Positions 11,478 to 21,073 of a DNA stretch of 64,000 nucleotides are shown here, piece by piece. The notes beneath the pieces were generated by a model. The model was not told where the DNA came from. It worked only from the letters and a program-made list of their open reading frames with translations, and ran no database searches. The position numbers and the translations under genes were made by a program. This DNA is from Bradyrhizobium cosmicum (lineage in GTDB: Bacteria; Pseudomonadota; Alphaproteobacteria; Rhizobiales; Xanthobacteraceae). The stretch is taken from NCBI RefSeq assembly GCF_007290395.2, contig NZ_CP041656.2, positions 3,038,001 through 3,102,000 on the forward strand, in the 5' to 3' direction. Position 1 is the stretch's first letter, and each line of letters begins with the position of its first letter.

Positions 11478-11503
11478 GCCGGCCGGTCTCTCAGATTTCA
11501 GAA

Positions 11504-11532
11504 AGCGGCGCCCTTTGGGCGCCGCTTTTTTG
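11504..11532 (+). terminator. Rho-independent terminator of the ribosomal operon
   Basis: 11-bp perfect stem, AAGCGGCGCCC (11504-11514) with GGGCGCCGCTT (11518-11528), 3-base loop and a run of six T (11527-11532). It lies 26 bases after rplQ and marks the end of the superoperon. Confidence 0.92.
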
Positions 11533-11593
11533 TATGGCCCGGCGATATCTCATGCCACGCATTGCGGTCGCTCTCATCTCTTCCATTCATCGT

Positions 11594-11788
11594 TTGGACG
11601 TCACCGGCGATCCAGTGGCCGGCCCCTGCGGCTGGGGCGAGGCGGAAATCAAACGTGCGATTCCGCAAGGCATCGCGCGCGACGGGCACAAGCTCAAGCC
11701 GCCGATGGCCTATGCTGCCTGCGCCACCATGACGGCGCAGGATCTCGATGCCATCGTCGTCTTTCTCCGGACGCTGCCGGAGCGCTGA
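11594..11788 (+). pseudogene. Remnant of a class I cytochrome c gene
   Basis: The reading frame encodes a piece resembling the region after the heme site of mono- and multiheme cytochromes c: GEAEIKRAIPQGIARDGHKL, then PPMAYAACATMTAQDLDAIV, then LRTLP. No CxxCH heme motif, signal peptide or upstream half is present, and the DVTGDPVAGPCGWGE stretch looks like a decayed NITPDPETGIGxW motif. An ATG at 11534 is available but lies on the rplQ terminator side. I read it as a decayed 3' fragment, not a working gene. Confidence 0.55.
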
Positions 11789-11966
11789 CGGAAGATGGGC
11801 AAGGACGCGCTCTTCGCGCGTCGTGCCAATCGTTCGGTACGCGCGTCGCGTTGGAGTGGTGAGCACGCTGCGCTTGGCCCGTTCCACAGGCTCACGCCTG
11901 GGTGATGGGTGATTGAAGCCGTTGAACGGCGCACGATATCCGCTTCAACATCAATGGAGACGACGT

Positions 11967-12755
11967 ATGAACATCGACCTTTCCGGAAAGACCGCCCTCG
12001 TGACCGGCTCGACCGCCGGCATCGGCCACGCCATCGCCAAGGGCCTTGCCGCCTCGGGCGCAGGCGTCGTGATCAACGGGCGCGGCCAGGACAAGGTCGA
12101 CGCGGCCGTGCGCAAGCTGGAAGGGACGGGCGCCAAGGTCCGCGGCATCGCCGCCGACGTCTCGACCGCTTCGGGCTGCAAGGCGCTGGTCGCGGCGCTG
12201 CCGGAGGTCGACATCCTCATCAACAACGCCGGCATCTTCGAGCCGAAGGACTTTTTCGACATTCCGGACGAGGACTGGACTCGCTTCTTCGAGGTCAACG
12301 TGATGAGCGGCGTGCGGCTGTCGCGCGCGTACATGCAGGGCATGCTCAAGCGCAATTGGGGCCGCATCGTCTTCATCTCCTCGGAGTCCGGGCTCAACAT
12401 TCCCGTCGAGATGATCCACTACGGCATGAGCAAGACAGCCCAGCTCTCGGTCGCGCGCGGCCTTGCGCAGCTTACCCGCGGCACCGGCGTCACCGTCAAT
12501 TCCGTGCTGCCGGGACCGACCATGTCGGAGGGCGTCGAGACCTTCGTGAAGGATCTCGCCAAGCAGAATGGGCAATCTGTCGACGAAGCCGCGGCCAATT
12601 TCGTCAAGCAGCATCGCCCGAGCTCGCTGATCCAGCGCTTCGCCAGTGTCGAGGAGATCGCCAACATGGTGGTCTATGTCGCCTCGAAGGAAGCATCCGC
12701 GACCAACGGCGCGGCGCTGCGGGCGGAAGGCGGCATCGTCAATACGATTGCCTGA
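11967..12755 (+). CDS. SDR family NAD(P)-dependent oxidoreductase
   Basis: Classical short-chain dehydrogenase of 262 residues. The cofactor motif TGSTAGIG is at residues 13-20, NNAG at 86-89, and the catalytic set Ser138/139, Tyr152, Lys156 (YGMSK) is intact. The long insertion near residues 185-215 is typical of one SDR branch. ATG 11967 follows GGAG by a proper spacing; a longer in-frame start is unlikely. A small DUF1330 gene follows after 10 bases, so the two form an operon. Substrate unknown. Confidence 0.88.
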   Translation: MNIDLSGKTALVTGSTAGIGHAIAKGLAASGAGVVINGRGQDKVDAAVRKLEGTGAKVRGIAADVSTASGCKALVAALPEVDILINNAGIFEPKDFFDIPDEDWTRFFEVNVMSGVRLSRAYMQGMLKRNWGRIVFISSESGLNIPVEMIHYGMSKTAQLSVARGLAQLTRGTGVTVNSVLPGPTMSEGVETFVKDLAKQNGQSVDEAAANFVKQHRPSSLIQRFASVEEIANMVVYVASKEASATNGAALRAEGGIVNTIA

Positions 12756-12765
12756 GGAGGCACGC

Positions 12766-13062
12766 GTGCTGGCCTATGTGATCTCCGAAGTCGAGGTGCG
12801 CGACGGGGAAGCGATGGAGGCCTATCGCGCGCTCGCGGCAACGACCATCGCGGAATATGGCGGCCGCTATCTGGCGCGCGGCGGCGCGGCTGAAGTGGTG
12901 GAGGGCGGCCCTCCGCCCAAGACCATCATCATCGTCGAATTTCCGTCGATGGCGCGGGCGCGGGAATGGTACGCTTCGGCCGAATATGCCGAAGCGCTGA
13001 AGCTGCGGCGAACGGCACTGGAGCGCCGGCTGATGTTCGTCGAGGGCGTGGTTTCGGCCTGA
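12766..13062 (+). CDS. DUF1330 family protein
   Basis: 98-residue dimeric alpha-beta barrel-type protein. It starts with GTG at 12766 right after GAGGAGG, which overlaps the end of the upstream SDR. The pattern YRALAATTIAEYGGRYLARGG followed by IVEFPSMARAREWYASAEY matches DUF1330 (split here for length). Function is not established for the family. Probably co-transcribed with the SDR. Confidence 0.85.
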   Translation: MLAYVISEVEVRDGEAMEAYRALAATTIAEYGGRYLARGGAAEVVEGGPPPKTIIIVEFPSMARAREWYASAEYAEALKLRRTALERRLMFVEGVVSA

Positions 13063-13106
13063 CTGGTCTGCTCGCTTGTGGCTTTTATTTGCGGCGTGAC
13101 CCGCTA

Positions 13107-14446
13107 ATGATCGGCTTCATGATCACGCTCAGGTCTTTTCGCAACAAGCGGCGGTTGAAGATCACATCCGCCCGATGGCAACGGCGGGCGATTTTCCTGT
13201 TGGGTGGAATTGTCGTTGGCGCTGCGGCGGTGGCTCTGGCGCAACTGGCCGATCTCGCCCAGCAGGCCTTCCGCCTGCTGCTTGGGCAGTCGCGCTATGC
13301 CGCCCTGCTGGTGACGCCGCTCGGCTTCGCGCTGTCAGCCTATCTCACCATCCGGCTGTTTCCCGGCGCCCAGGGCAGTGGAATTCCCCAGGCCATCGCC
13401 GCTCGGCACCTGAACGATCAGGCGGCGCGGGAGCGGCTCGTGTCCATGCGGATTGCCGCTGGCAAGATGATCCTGACCCTGTTTGGATTGCTGTGCGGGG
13501 CTTCTGTCGGGCGGGAAGGACCCACCGTGCAGGTCGGTGCCTCCGTGATGTTCGCGATCGGCCGGGTGTCGCCGCGACGTCAACCCGGATTGATCCTGGC
13601 CGGAGCGGCGGCAGGCGTTGCCGCGGCATTCAATACCCCGCTGGCAGGTATCGTATTCGGGATCGAGGAGATGAGCCGCGCCTTCGAGACGCGCACCAGC
13701 AGTCTCATCATTGCCGCGGTCATCGCGGCAGGCCTGACCTCATTGGCGTTGATGGGCAACTACACCTATTTCGGCAGCAGTGCGACGTCGCTTGCGCGCG
13801 GCGTCGATTGGCTGGCGGTTCCCTTTTGCGGCGTGGTTGGCGGGGTCGTTGGCGGCCTGTTCAGTCGAACCATCATCACCATGTCGCGCGGACTTCCCAG
13901 CCCCGTGGGGCACGCAATCAAGGCGCACCCGCTGTGGTTCGCGTTTGCTTGCGGCCTTGCAGCTGCAATCTGCGGACTGATTTCCGGCGATACCATCTAT
14001 GGCACCGGCTACGAGCAGGTGAAGGCATCGCTGGAGCATGCCTCGCCTCTGCCGCAGGATTTTGGAGTTCTCAAATTCCTCGCGACCACCTTCGCCGCGA
14101 TCAGCGGCATACCCGGCGGCATCTTCTCACCTTCGCTGGCCATCGGCGCCGGCCTCGGCAGCAACGTCGCGCTGCTCTTCCAGGATGCGCCGCTCGGCGC
14201 GATCATGTTGCTCGGCATGGTGTCCTATTTTGCCGGTGTCGTGCAGGCGCCGATTACGGCCTTCGTGATCGTGACCGAGATGACCGACAACACGGCATGG
14301 TGGTGCCGCTGATGACGGCGGCGCTGATCGCGCACTTTGTCTCGCGATTGATCTGCGAAGAGGGCATCTATCACGCCCTTGCCAAGGGTTTCGTGGAGCG
14401 GGCGACGCGTCCGCCGGAAGCGAAGGCGCCGCCGGTCTCGAGCTAA
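13107..14446 (+). pseudogene. ClC-type chloride/proton antiporter, frameshifted near the 3' end
   Basis: Frame 1 (13107-14312) encodes most of a ClC channel/antiporter: GSGIP (chloride-site Ser loop), GREGP with the gating Glu, PLAGIVFGIEEM carrying the internal proton-transfer Glu, and GIFSPSLAIG. At about 14290-14296 the expected AACCACGGCATG reads AACACGGCATG. The loss of one C moves translation to a stop at 14312. The missing end continues in another frame as MVVPLMTAALIAHFVSRLIC, then GIYHALAKG, to 14446. That end includes the last helix and the probable Cl-coordinating Tyr. Either a true inactivating mutation or a sequencing error. The start ATG 13107 is the first plausible one after the DUF1330 gene. 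Confidence 0.85.
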
Positions 14447-14450
14447 ACCG

Positions 14451-15464
14451 CTACCACCCCTCCAGCACGATCTTGCCGCGAGACTTGCCGCTCTCCAGGA
14501 GCGCATGCGCGCGTTTGAGATTGGCGGCGTTGATCGTGCCGAATGTCTGGTCGAGCGTGGTGCGCAGCACGCCCTTGTCGATGAGGTCGGCGACGTCGTT
14601 GAGCAGATGATGCTGCGCGATCATGTCCGGCGTCTGGAACGAGGAGCGTGTGAACATCGACTCCCAGTGCACCGAGATCGCCTTGCCCTTGAAGGTGCTC
14701 ATCGTGAACTCCGGCGGATCGTCGATCAGGCCGAATCGGCCTTGCGGCGCCATGAAGTCCGCGATCGACTTGTAGTGCTGGTCGGTGAAGGTCAGGCTCG
14801 CCACCAGCGCGACCGGCGGCAGCTTGAGCTTCTCGATCTGCTCCTTCATCGGCTTGCCATGGTCGATCACCGCATGCGCGCCGAGATCGAGGCACCATTT
14901 CTGCGACTCCGGCCGCGTCGCGGTCGCGAGCACGGTCAGCCCGGTGAGGCGCCGTGCGAGCTGGATCAATATCGAGCCGACGCCGCCTGCGCCGCCCGTG
15001 ATCAGCAACGTGCGCGGATCGACGCTCTTGCCTGGCACCGCGCCGAGGCGGTCGAACAGCAATTCCCAGGCGGTGATGGAGGTGAGGGGAAGGGCGGCGG
15101 CCTGCGCGAACGCGAGCGACTTCGGCTTGCTGCCCACGATGCGCTCGTCGACGAGATGGAATTCGGCATTGGTGCCCTGGCGCAGGATCGAGCCGGCGTA
15201 GAACACCTCGTCGCCCGGCTTGAACAGCGTTACGTCGGGCCCGACGGCATCGACCACGCCGGCCGCGTCATAGCCCAGGATCTTGGTTTCGCCCTCGGGC
15301 GGGGCGGCGCGCTTGCGCACCTTGTAATCGACCGGATTGGCCGAGATCGCCTTCACGGCGACGCGGATGTCGCGTCCCTTGGGTTCGGGTTTTGCGGTTT
15401 CGAAATCGATCAGCGCGTCCTGATCCTCGATCGGAAGCGACTTCTTGTAGCCGACGGCCTTCAT
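14451..15464 (-). CDS. MDR-family NAD(P)-dependent zinc-type oxidoreductase
   Basis: Medium-chain dehydrogenase/reductase of 337 residues, of the quinone-reductase-like subgroup: GroES-like N-terminal domain with NPVDYKVR and GYDAAGVV, and a Rossmann domain with GGAGGVGSILIQLA. Cysteine zinc ligands of true alcohol dehydrogenases are not evident, so it is probably a zinc-free NADPH:quinone or enone reductase. It is divergent from an HxlR regulator, the classical arrangement for electrophile- or quinone-responsive control. A GGAG site precedes ATG 15464. Confidence 0.87.
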   Translation of the reverse strand: MKAVGYKKSLPIEDQDALIDFETAKPEPKGRDIRVAVKAISANPVDYKVRKRAAPPEGETKILGYDAAGVVDAVGPDVTLFKPGDEVFYAGSILRQGTNAEFHLVDERIVGSKPKSLAFAQAAALPLTSITAWELLFDRLGAVPGKSVDPRTLLITGGAGGVGSILIQLARRLTGLTVLATATRPESQKWCLDLGAHAVIDHGKPMKEQIEKLKLPPVALVASLTFTDQHYKSIADFMAPQGRFGLIDDPPEFTMSTFKGKAISVHWESMFTRSSFQTPDMIAQHHLLNDVADLIDKGVLRTTLDQTFGTINAANLKRAHALLESGKSRGKIVLEGW

Positions 15465-15556
15465 GGCTTGTCTCCATCAGATGGCGCGATAGCTTGCGAC
15501 GTGCGCCTGCCATTGTAACTGTCCCGCCAGGCCCCATTTGGCAAGTACTGTAAATT

Positions 15557-15573
15557 CGGGGATATAGTCCCCG
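15557..15573. promoter_or_regulatory. Inverted repeat operator candidate between oxidoreductase and hxlR
   Basis: CGGGGATATAGTCCCCG is a perfect 6-bp inverted repeat with a 5-base spacer. It is placed between the divergent oxidoreductase (start 15464) and HxlR gene (start 15599). It is a good candidate for the HxlR dimer site controlling both. TACT half-sites at 15546 and 15580 resemble the ends of known HxlR-family operators. Binding is inferred. Confidence 0.5.
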
Positions 15574-15598
15574 TTTGGATACTATTGGGAAAACACGT

Positions 15599-15973
15599 AT
15601 GAAACGGCGGGATTTTGCCCGGCGTCCCGGCTGCTCGGTCGAAGCGACGCTGGATCTGATCGACGGCAAGTGGAAGGGCGTGATCCTCTACCACCTCCAG
15701 GACGGCACCCAGCGCTTCGGCGAACTGCGCCGCCGGATGCCCGGCATCACCCAGCGCATGCTGACAAAGCAGCTTCGCGCGCTGGAGGAGGACAAGCTCG
15801 TCGTCCGCAAGGTCTACGCCGAGGTGCCGCCGCGGGTGGAGTATTGCCTCTCCGAACTCGGCGAGAGCCTGCGGCCGGTGATCGACATCCTCAAGGCCTG
15901 GGGCGAGAGCCACCAGCAGCGGCTGTCCTGCGCGCCGGCGCCGGTTGTTGTGAAGAAGAAGCGCGCGGCGTGA
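15599..15973 (+). CDS. HxlR family transcriptional regulator
   Basis: 124-residue winged helix-turn-helix protein: CSVEATLDLIDGKWKGVIL, then the RFGELRRRMPGITQRMLTKQ recognition region, and the wing VPPRVEYCLSELG. A conserved Cys (Cys12 from this start) sits where thiol-sensing HxlR proteins such as YodB and HypR carry the redox Cys. ATG 15599 follows GGGAAAA. A TTG at 15575 in the same frame would start inside the operator palindrome and is less likely. Confidence 0.9.
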   Translation: MKRRDFARRPGCSVEATLDLIDGKWKGVILYHLQDGTQRFGELRRRMPGITQRMLTKQLRALEEDKLVVRKVYAEVPPRVEYCLSELGESLRPVIDILKAWGESHQQRLSCAPAPVVVKKKRAA

Positions 15974-16012
15974 AAATCCGGGAGCGGCTTGCCGCCCCCG
16001 GATGAGATTGCC

Positions 16013-17626
16013 TCAGAACGCGAACTGCGTGCGCATCGCCACCGCGTCAAACTTCGAGCCGACATCGGCGGTCGAGACCGGCGAGGCCTGCTTCGACACC
16101 GTGCCGTGCAGATAGTCGAGCATGAAGCGGACGTTGCCGTTGACGTACCAGTTCAGCGCCGCCGTGTAGACGGTCTGCCGGCCGCCGGCGATGCCTGTTG
16201 CCGTTCCCAACTGGTTGTTGAGGTCAATCGTCGAGAAGCGCCCCGCGATCTCCCACGCGCCCCAGCCGCCGCCGTCGAGCGAGAACGGATGCGCCGGCTT
16301 GACGCCGTTGTAGGCCGCGTTTGCCGCATTGTAGCTCCGGCCTTCGCCCGTCAGCACGTAGCCGGCCTGGGCATAGCCGCCCTGGAATTTCAGGCTGGGT
16401 GCGCCGATCGGCGCGAGGCTGGTGTTGGCGGTGCGATCGATGTTGTACCAGAAGTACTCGCCCTGGAGGATCAGCGGTCCGTAGGTCGCGGCGGCTTCGA
16501 CGCTGTAGACCTGTGCGCCCGAGGCGTTGGCGATCGCACCGGTCGAGGCCAGCGTGGTCGGGTCGAGGCGCAGTTCCGGCCGGTCGCTGAGCGTCACCGT
16601 CTGGGTATTGGCGATCAGATTGCGCGGCGGCTGGATCAGCCATTGCGCGTCGGCGCCGATATGCACCGAGTAGTCCTTGCCGCTGATCGGGTTGCCGGCA
16701 ATACGGGCCACGGCGCCGTATTGCTCGCTCGTGCCCGCCGGAGCCGTGCTCGAGGCGGAGTGGATCGCGCCGGTCGACGGCCCGGTGACATAGCCGCCGA
16801 TCCAGAGCTGGTCGTTGAACCAGCGCGTGCCGACTGCGGAACGGAAGTCGCCGGCGGCGATGTTGGTCGCGATGATGCCGGCAGAGGCGCGCTCCATGAA
16901 CATGATGTCGTTGGAGCTCGTGGCCTCGTCCAGGGTGTAGGGCAGGTCCATGACGCCGATTTCGACCGCCATCCTGCCGCCGAACGGTTTCAGGCCGGTG
17001 TAGCTGATGTAGGCATTCTCGACGCCCGAGGTGCCGCCGCCGGGCAGCGATCCCGGAGCCGCGCCGCCAAATCCGTCGGAAGAGCCGCCGAAATCGTAGA
17101 CCAGCGCGAAATTCCAGTCGTTGAAGAATTTGCCGGCGACGCCGATGCGGGCGCGGCGGACGTTCTCGCCGCTGTCGAGCTTCTGCGGCACGGTCGCCGC
17201 GGTGTTGGGTCGATAGTCGTAGCCGCCGACGTCGTAGTGCAAGCGGCCGGTGATGGCGACGCAGTTGGCCTGATCGGCGGTGCAGATGGTCGGCCGGTTG
17301 TTCGGCATGGTCACCACCACGCCGGACGCCGGTGCCGGTCCCTTGAGCGGGATTGCCGCGTTGGCGTTGGCGACGACGGCCTTTGCCTCCGAGCGCGCCT
17401 CCGCCTTGGCCTCGGCCTTTGCCTCGGACTTGGCTTTCGCGGTGGCGGCCGTGTTCGCCGCGGTCTGGCTCTGGAGCTTGTCGAGCTTCTGCTCCAGCAT
17501 CTTCAACTGCTGCTTCAGCAGCGCGATCTCCTGCTCGCTGCTGCTTGCGGTCTGGGCCTGGGCCTGCGAGGCCGCCAGCGCGCCGGCGAGACCAATCGCC
17601 GTGGCTGCAATTCTTGTTCTGATCAT
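16013..17626 (-). CDS. OprO/OprP-type outer-membrane porin
   Basis: 537 residues with a signal peptide (MIRTRIAATAIGLAGALAAS, cleavage after the AQAQ region), then a predicted coiled coil (EIALLKQQLKMLEQKLDKLQ), an Ala/Lys/Glu-rich linker of KAEAKAEA-like units, and a beta-barrel ending in QFAF. The terminal Phe is the Bam recognition signal. The barrel has features of the phosphate-selective porin family, for example RRARIGVAGKFFNDWNFALVYDFGG, split here. ATG 17626 is preceded by GGAGG. In-frame sequence upstream to 17731 is not a signal peptide and was dropped. Substrate cannot be told from the sequence. Confidence 0.88.
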   Translation of the reverse strand: MIRTRIAATAIGLAGALAASQAQAQTASSSEQEIALLKQQLKMLEQKLDKLQSQTAANTAATAKAKSEAKAEAKAEARSEAKAVVANANAAIPLKGPAPASGVVVTMPNNRPTICTADQANCVAITGRLHYDVGGYDYRPNTAATVPQKLDSGENVRRARIGVAGKFFNDWNFALVYDFGGSSDGFGGAAPGSLPGGGTSGVENAYISYTGLKPFGGRMAVEIGVMDLPYTLDEATSSNDIMFMERASAGIIATNIAAGDFRSAVGTRWFNDQLWIGGYVTGPSTGAIHSASSTAPAGTSEQYGAVARIAGNPISGKDYSVHIGADAQWLIQPPRNLIANTQTVTLSDRPELRLDPTTLASTGAIANASGAQVYSVEAAATYGPLILQGEYFWYNIDRTANTSLAPIGAPSLKFQGGYAQAGYVLTGEGRSYNAANAAYNGVKPAHPFSLDGGGWGAWEIAGRFSTIDLNNQLGTATGIAGGRQTVYTAALNWYVNGNVRFMLDYLHGTVSKQASPVSTADVGSKFDAVAMRTQFAF

Positions 17627-17939
17627 GTCACGCCTCCATCGTTTGACGAACTTCCCCAAGTCGTAACGGGAGAGCCTAGGAGTGATCGATGACTGCCCCG
17701 CGACGCTGCGCTCCGGTTGCGTGGTTCCCACTGGTGTAAATTCGCCGCAACCGAATCCACCATGAGGTAGAATGCGGGATGATGCGCGTCATGCCAATCT
17801 GTCACGCCAGGAAGATTGCGATTTCGCACGGAGGGCTTGCATTTCGGAGACACCCCGAAGGGGTGAATATTGCCGCCCCGCGCCCTTCTATTGGCCGGCG
17901 AACGCGCCTATATTCCGGCGTCTTTTCCGAGAGGTAGGA
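17627..17939. other. Intergenic region between divergent porin and Deg protease genes
   Basis: 313 bases holding the promoters of the two divergent envelope genes. A hairpin CACCCC-GAA-GGGGTG is at 17851-17865, followed by an AT-rich step (GAATATTG). No gene or clear sigma-factor consensus is seen. Confidence 0.5.
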
Positions 17940-19342
<1,403 letters not shown>

Positions 19343-19346
<4 letters not shown>

Positions 19347-20677
19347 GTCCGAAGCGACCACAGCAGACGCCAACTCTCTTTGCCGCGGCGGGGCTCGACC
19401 ACGAGGCGCCGCATCCGCTGCCGGACCGGCTGCGTCCGCGCGCGCTGTCGGAGGTCGTCGGCCAGGACCACATCCTCGGTCCCGACGGCGCGCTGACGCG
19501 CATGCTGGAGACGCGCACGCTGGGATCGCTGGTGTTCTGGGGTCCGCCAGGCACCGGCAAGACCACGGTGGCGCGGCTGCTGGCGGATGCCACCGATCTG
19601 CATTTCGAACAGATCTCCGCGGTGTTCTCCGGCGTCGCCGACCTCAAGAAGGCCTTCGACGCCGCGCGCGCCCGCCGCGAGATGGGCAAGGGCACGCTGC
19701 TGTTCGTCGACGAGGTGCATCGCTTCAATCGCGCCCAGCAGGATTCGTTTCTGCCGGTGATGGAAGACGGCACCGTCGTCATGGTCGGCGCCACCACCGA
19801 GAACCCGTCCTTCGAGCTCAACGCGGCGCTTCTGTCCCGCGCGCGCGTGCTGGTGTTTCGCTCCCTCGATGCCGCCGCGATCGAGAAGCTGTTCGCGCAT
19901 GCCGAGGAGGTCGAGGGCAAGAAGCTGCCGCTCGATGACGAGGCGCGCGCCGTGCTGGTGCGTATGGCCGACGGCGATGGACGGGCGTCGCTGACGCTTG
20001 CCGAGGAAGTCTGGCGTTCGGCTCGGGCGGATGAGATTTTCAACGCCGCGCAATTGCAGGACATCCTGCAGCGCCGCGCGCCGATCTACGACAAGTCGGC
20101 CGACGGCCATTACAACCTGATCTCGGCCTTGCATAAATCGGTGCGCGGCTCAGACCCCGATGCCGCGCTGTATTATCTCTGCCGCATGCTCGATGCCGGC
20201 GAGGACCCGCTGTTCCTGGCCCGCCGCGTCGTGCGCATGGCGGTGGAGGACATCGGCCTTGCCGATCCGCAAGGACTCGTCATCGCCAATGCGGCCAAGG
20301 ACGCCTTCGATTTCCTCGGCCACCCCGAAGGCGAGCTCGCCATCGCCCAGGCGGTCGTCTATCTCGCCACCGCGCCGAAATCGAACGCGGTCTACACCGC
20401 GTTCAAGGCGGCGATGCAGGTCGCCAAGCAGGCCGGCTCGCTGCTGCCGCCCAAGCACATCCTGAATTCTCCGACCAAGCTGATGAAGTCGGAAGGCTAC
20501 GGCGCAGCCTACGAATATGACCACGACACTCCCGACGCCTTCTCGGGGCAGGATTATTTTCCGGATGCGCTCGGGCGTCAGACCTTCTACGACCCGCCGG
20601 AGCGCGGCTTCGAGCGGGAGATCCGCAAACGGCTGGATTATTGGGCGAAGCTGCGCAAGGAGCGGGGCGGGACGTAG
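19343..20677 (+). CDS. rarA: Replication-associated recombination protein A (AAA+ ATPase)
   Basis: RarA/MgsA/WRNIP1-family ATPase acting at stalled replication forks, 444 residues. Walker A GPPGTGKT is at residues 67-74, Walker B with FVDEVHRFN, then sensor GATTENPSFELN. The C-terminal tetramerisation domain is present (LPPKHILNSPTKLMK). Overlap with the Deg protease stop supports the start. Confidence 0.95.
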
Positions 20678-20712
20678 GCCTTTGGAGCTTGCGGTAAGGT
20701 CGGATTTACGGT

Positions 20713-20727
20713 TTACGTAACGCGTAA
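20713..20727. promoter_or_regulatory. Palindrome upstream of higA, likely autoregulatory operator
   Basis: TTACGTAACGCGTAA is a 5-bp inverted repeat (TTACG / CGTAA) with a 5-base centre, 29 bases before the higA ATG. HigA antitoxins commonly repress their own promoter through such palindromes. Position and symmetry support this; binding is inferred. Confidence 0.5.
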
Positions 20728-20755
20728 TTCGCGCTAGTCCGACCAAGAAAATACC

Positions 20756-21073
20756 ATGCCCCGCATACCTACCCATCCCGGCGAACATCTCGCTGAAGAG
20801 CTGCGAGAACTCGGCATATCCGCCGCAGAGCTCGCGCGTCAGATCGACGTCCCCGTAAATCGCGTGACTGGCATTATCAACGGGCAGCGCGGCATCACCG
20901 CCGACACTGCGCTGCGCCTTGGTCATTGGTTTGGCACCAGTCCGCAATTCTGGATGAACCTGCAACAGCAATATGAACTGCGGCTGGCGGAGAAAGAGGT
21001 CGGTGCGCAGGTTGCGACGCTGCCCCGTCGTGCCAACGCGCAGTCGACACGAAAGCTTGGAAAAACCGCATGA
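20756..21073 (+). CDS. higA: HigA-family antitoxin without a HigB partner
   Basis: 105-residue XRE-type helix-turn-helix protein with the HigA hallmarks: THPGEHLAEELRELGISAAE, VNRVTGIINGQRGITADTAL, FGTSPQFWMNLQ. HigB toxin genes normally lie directly upstream, but only 78 bases separate rarA from this gene and they hold no toxin ORF. The stop overlaps the ATG of the following pseudouridine synthase (ATGA at 21070), so the antitoxin-like protein is translationally coupled to an rRNA-modification enzyme. Likely a free-standing repressor. Confidence 0.88.
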   Translation: MPRIPTHPGEHLAEELRELGISAAELARQIDVPVNRVTGIINGQRGITADTALRLGHWFGTSPQFWMNLQQQYELRLAEKEVGAQVATLPRRANAQSTRKLGKTA

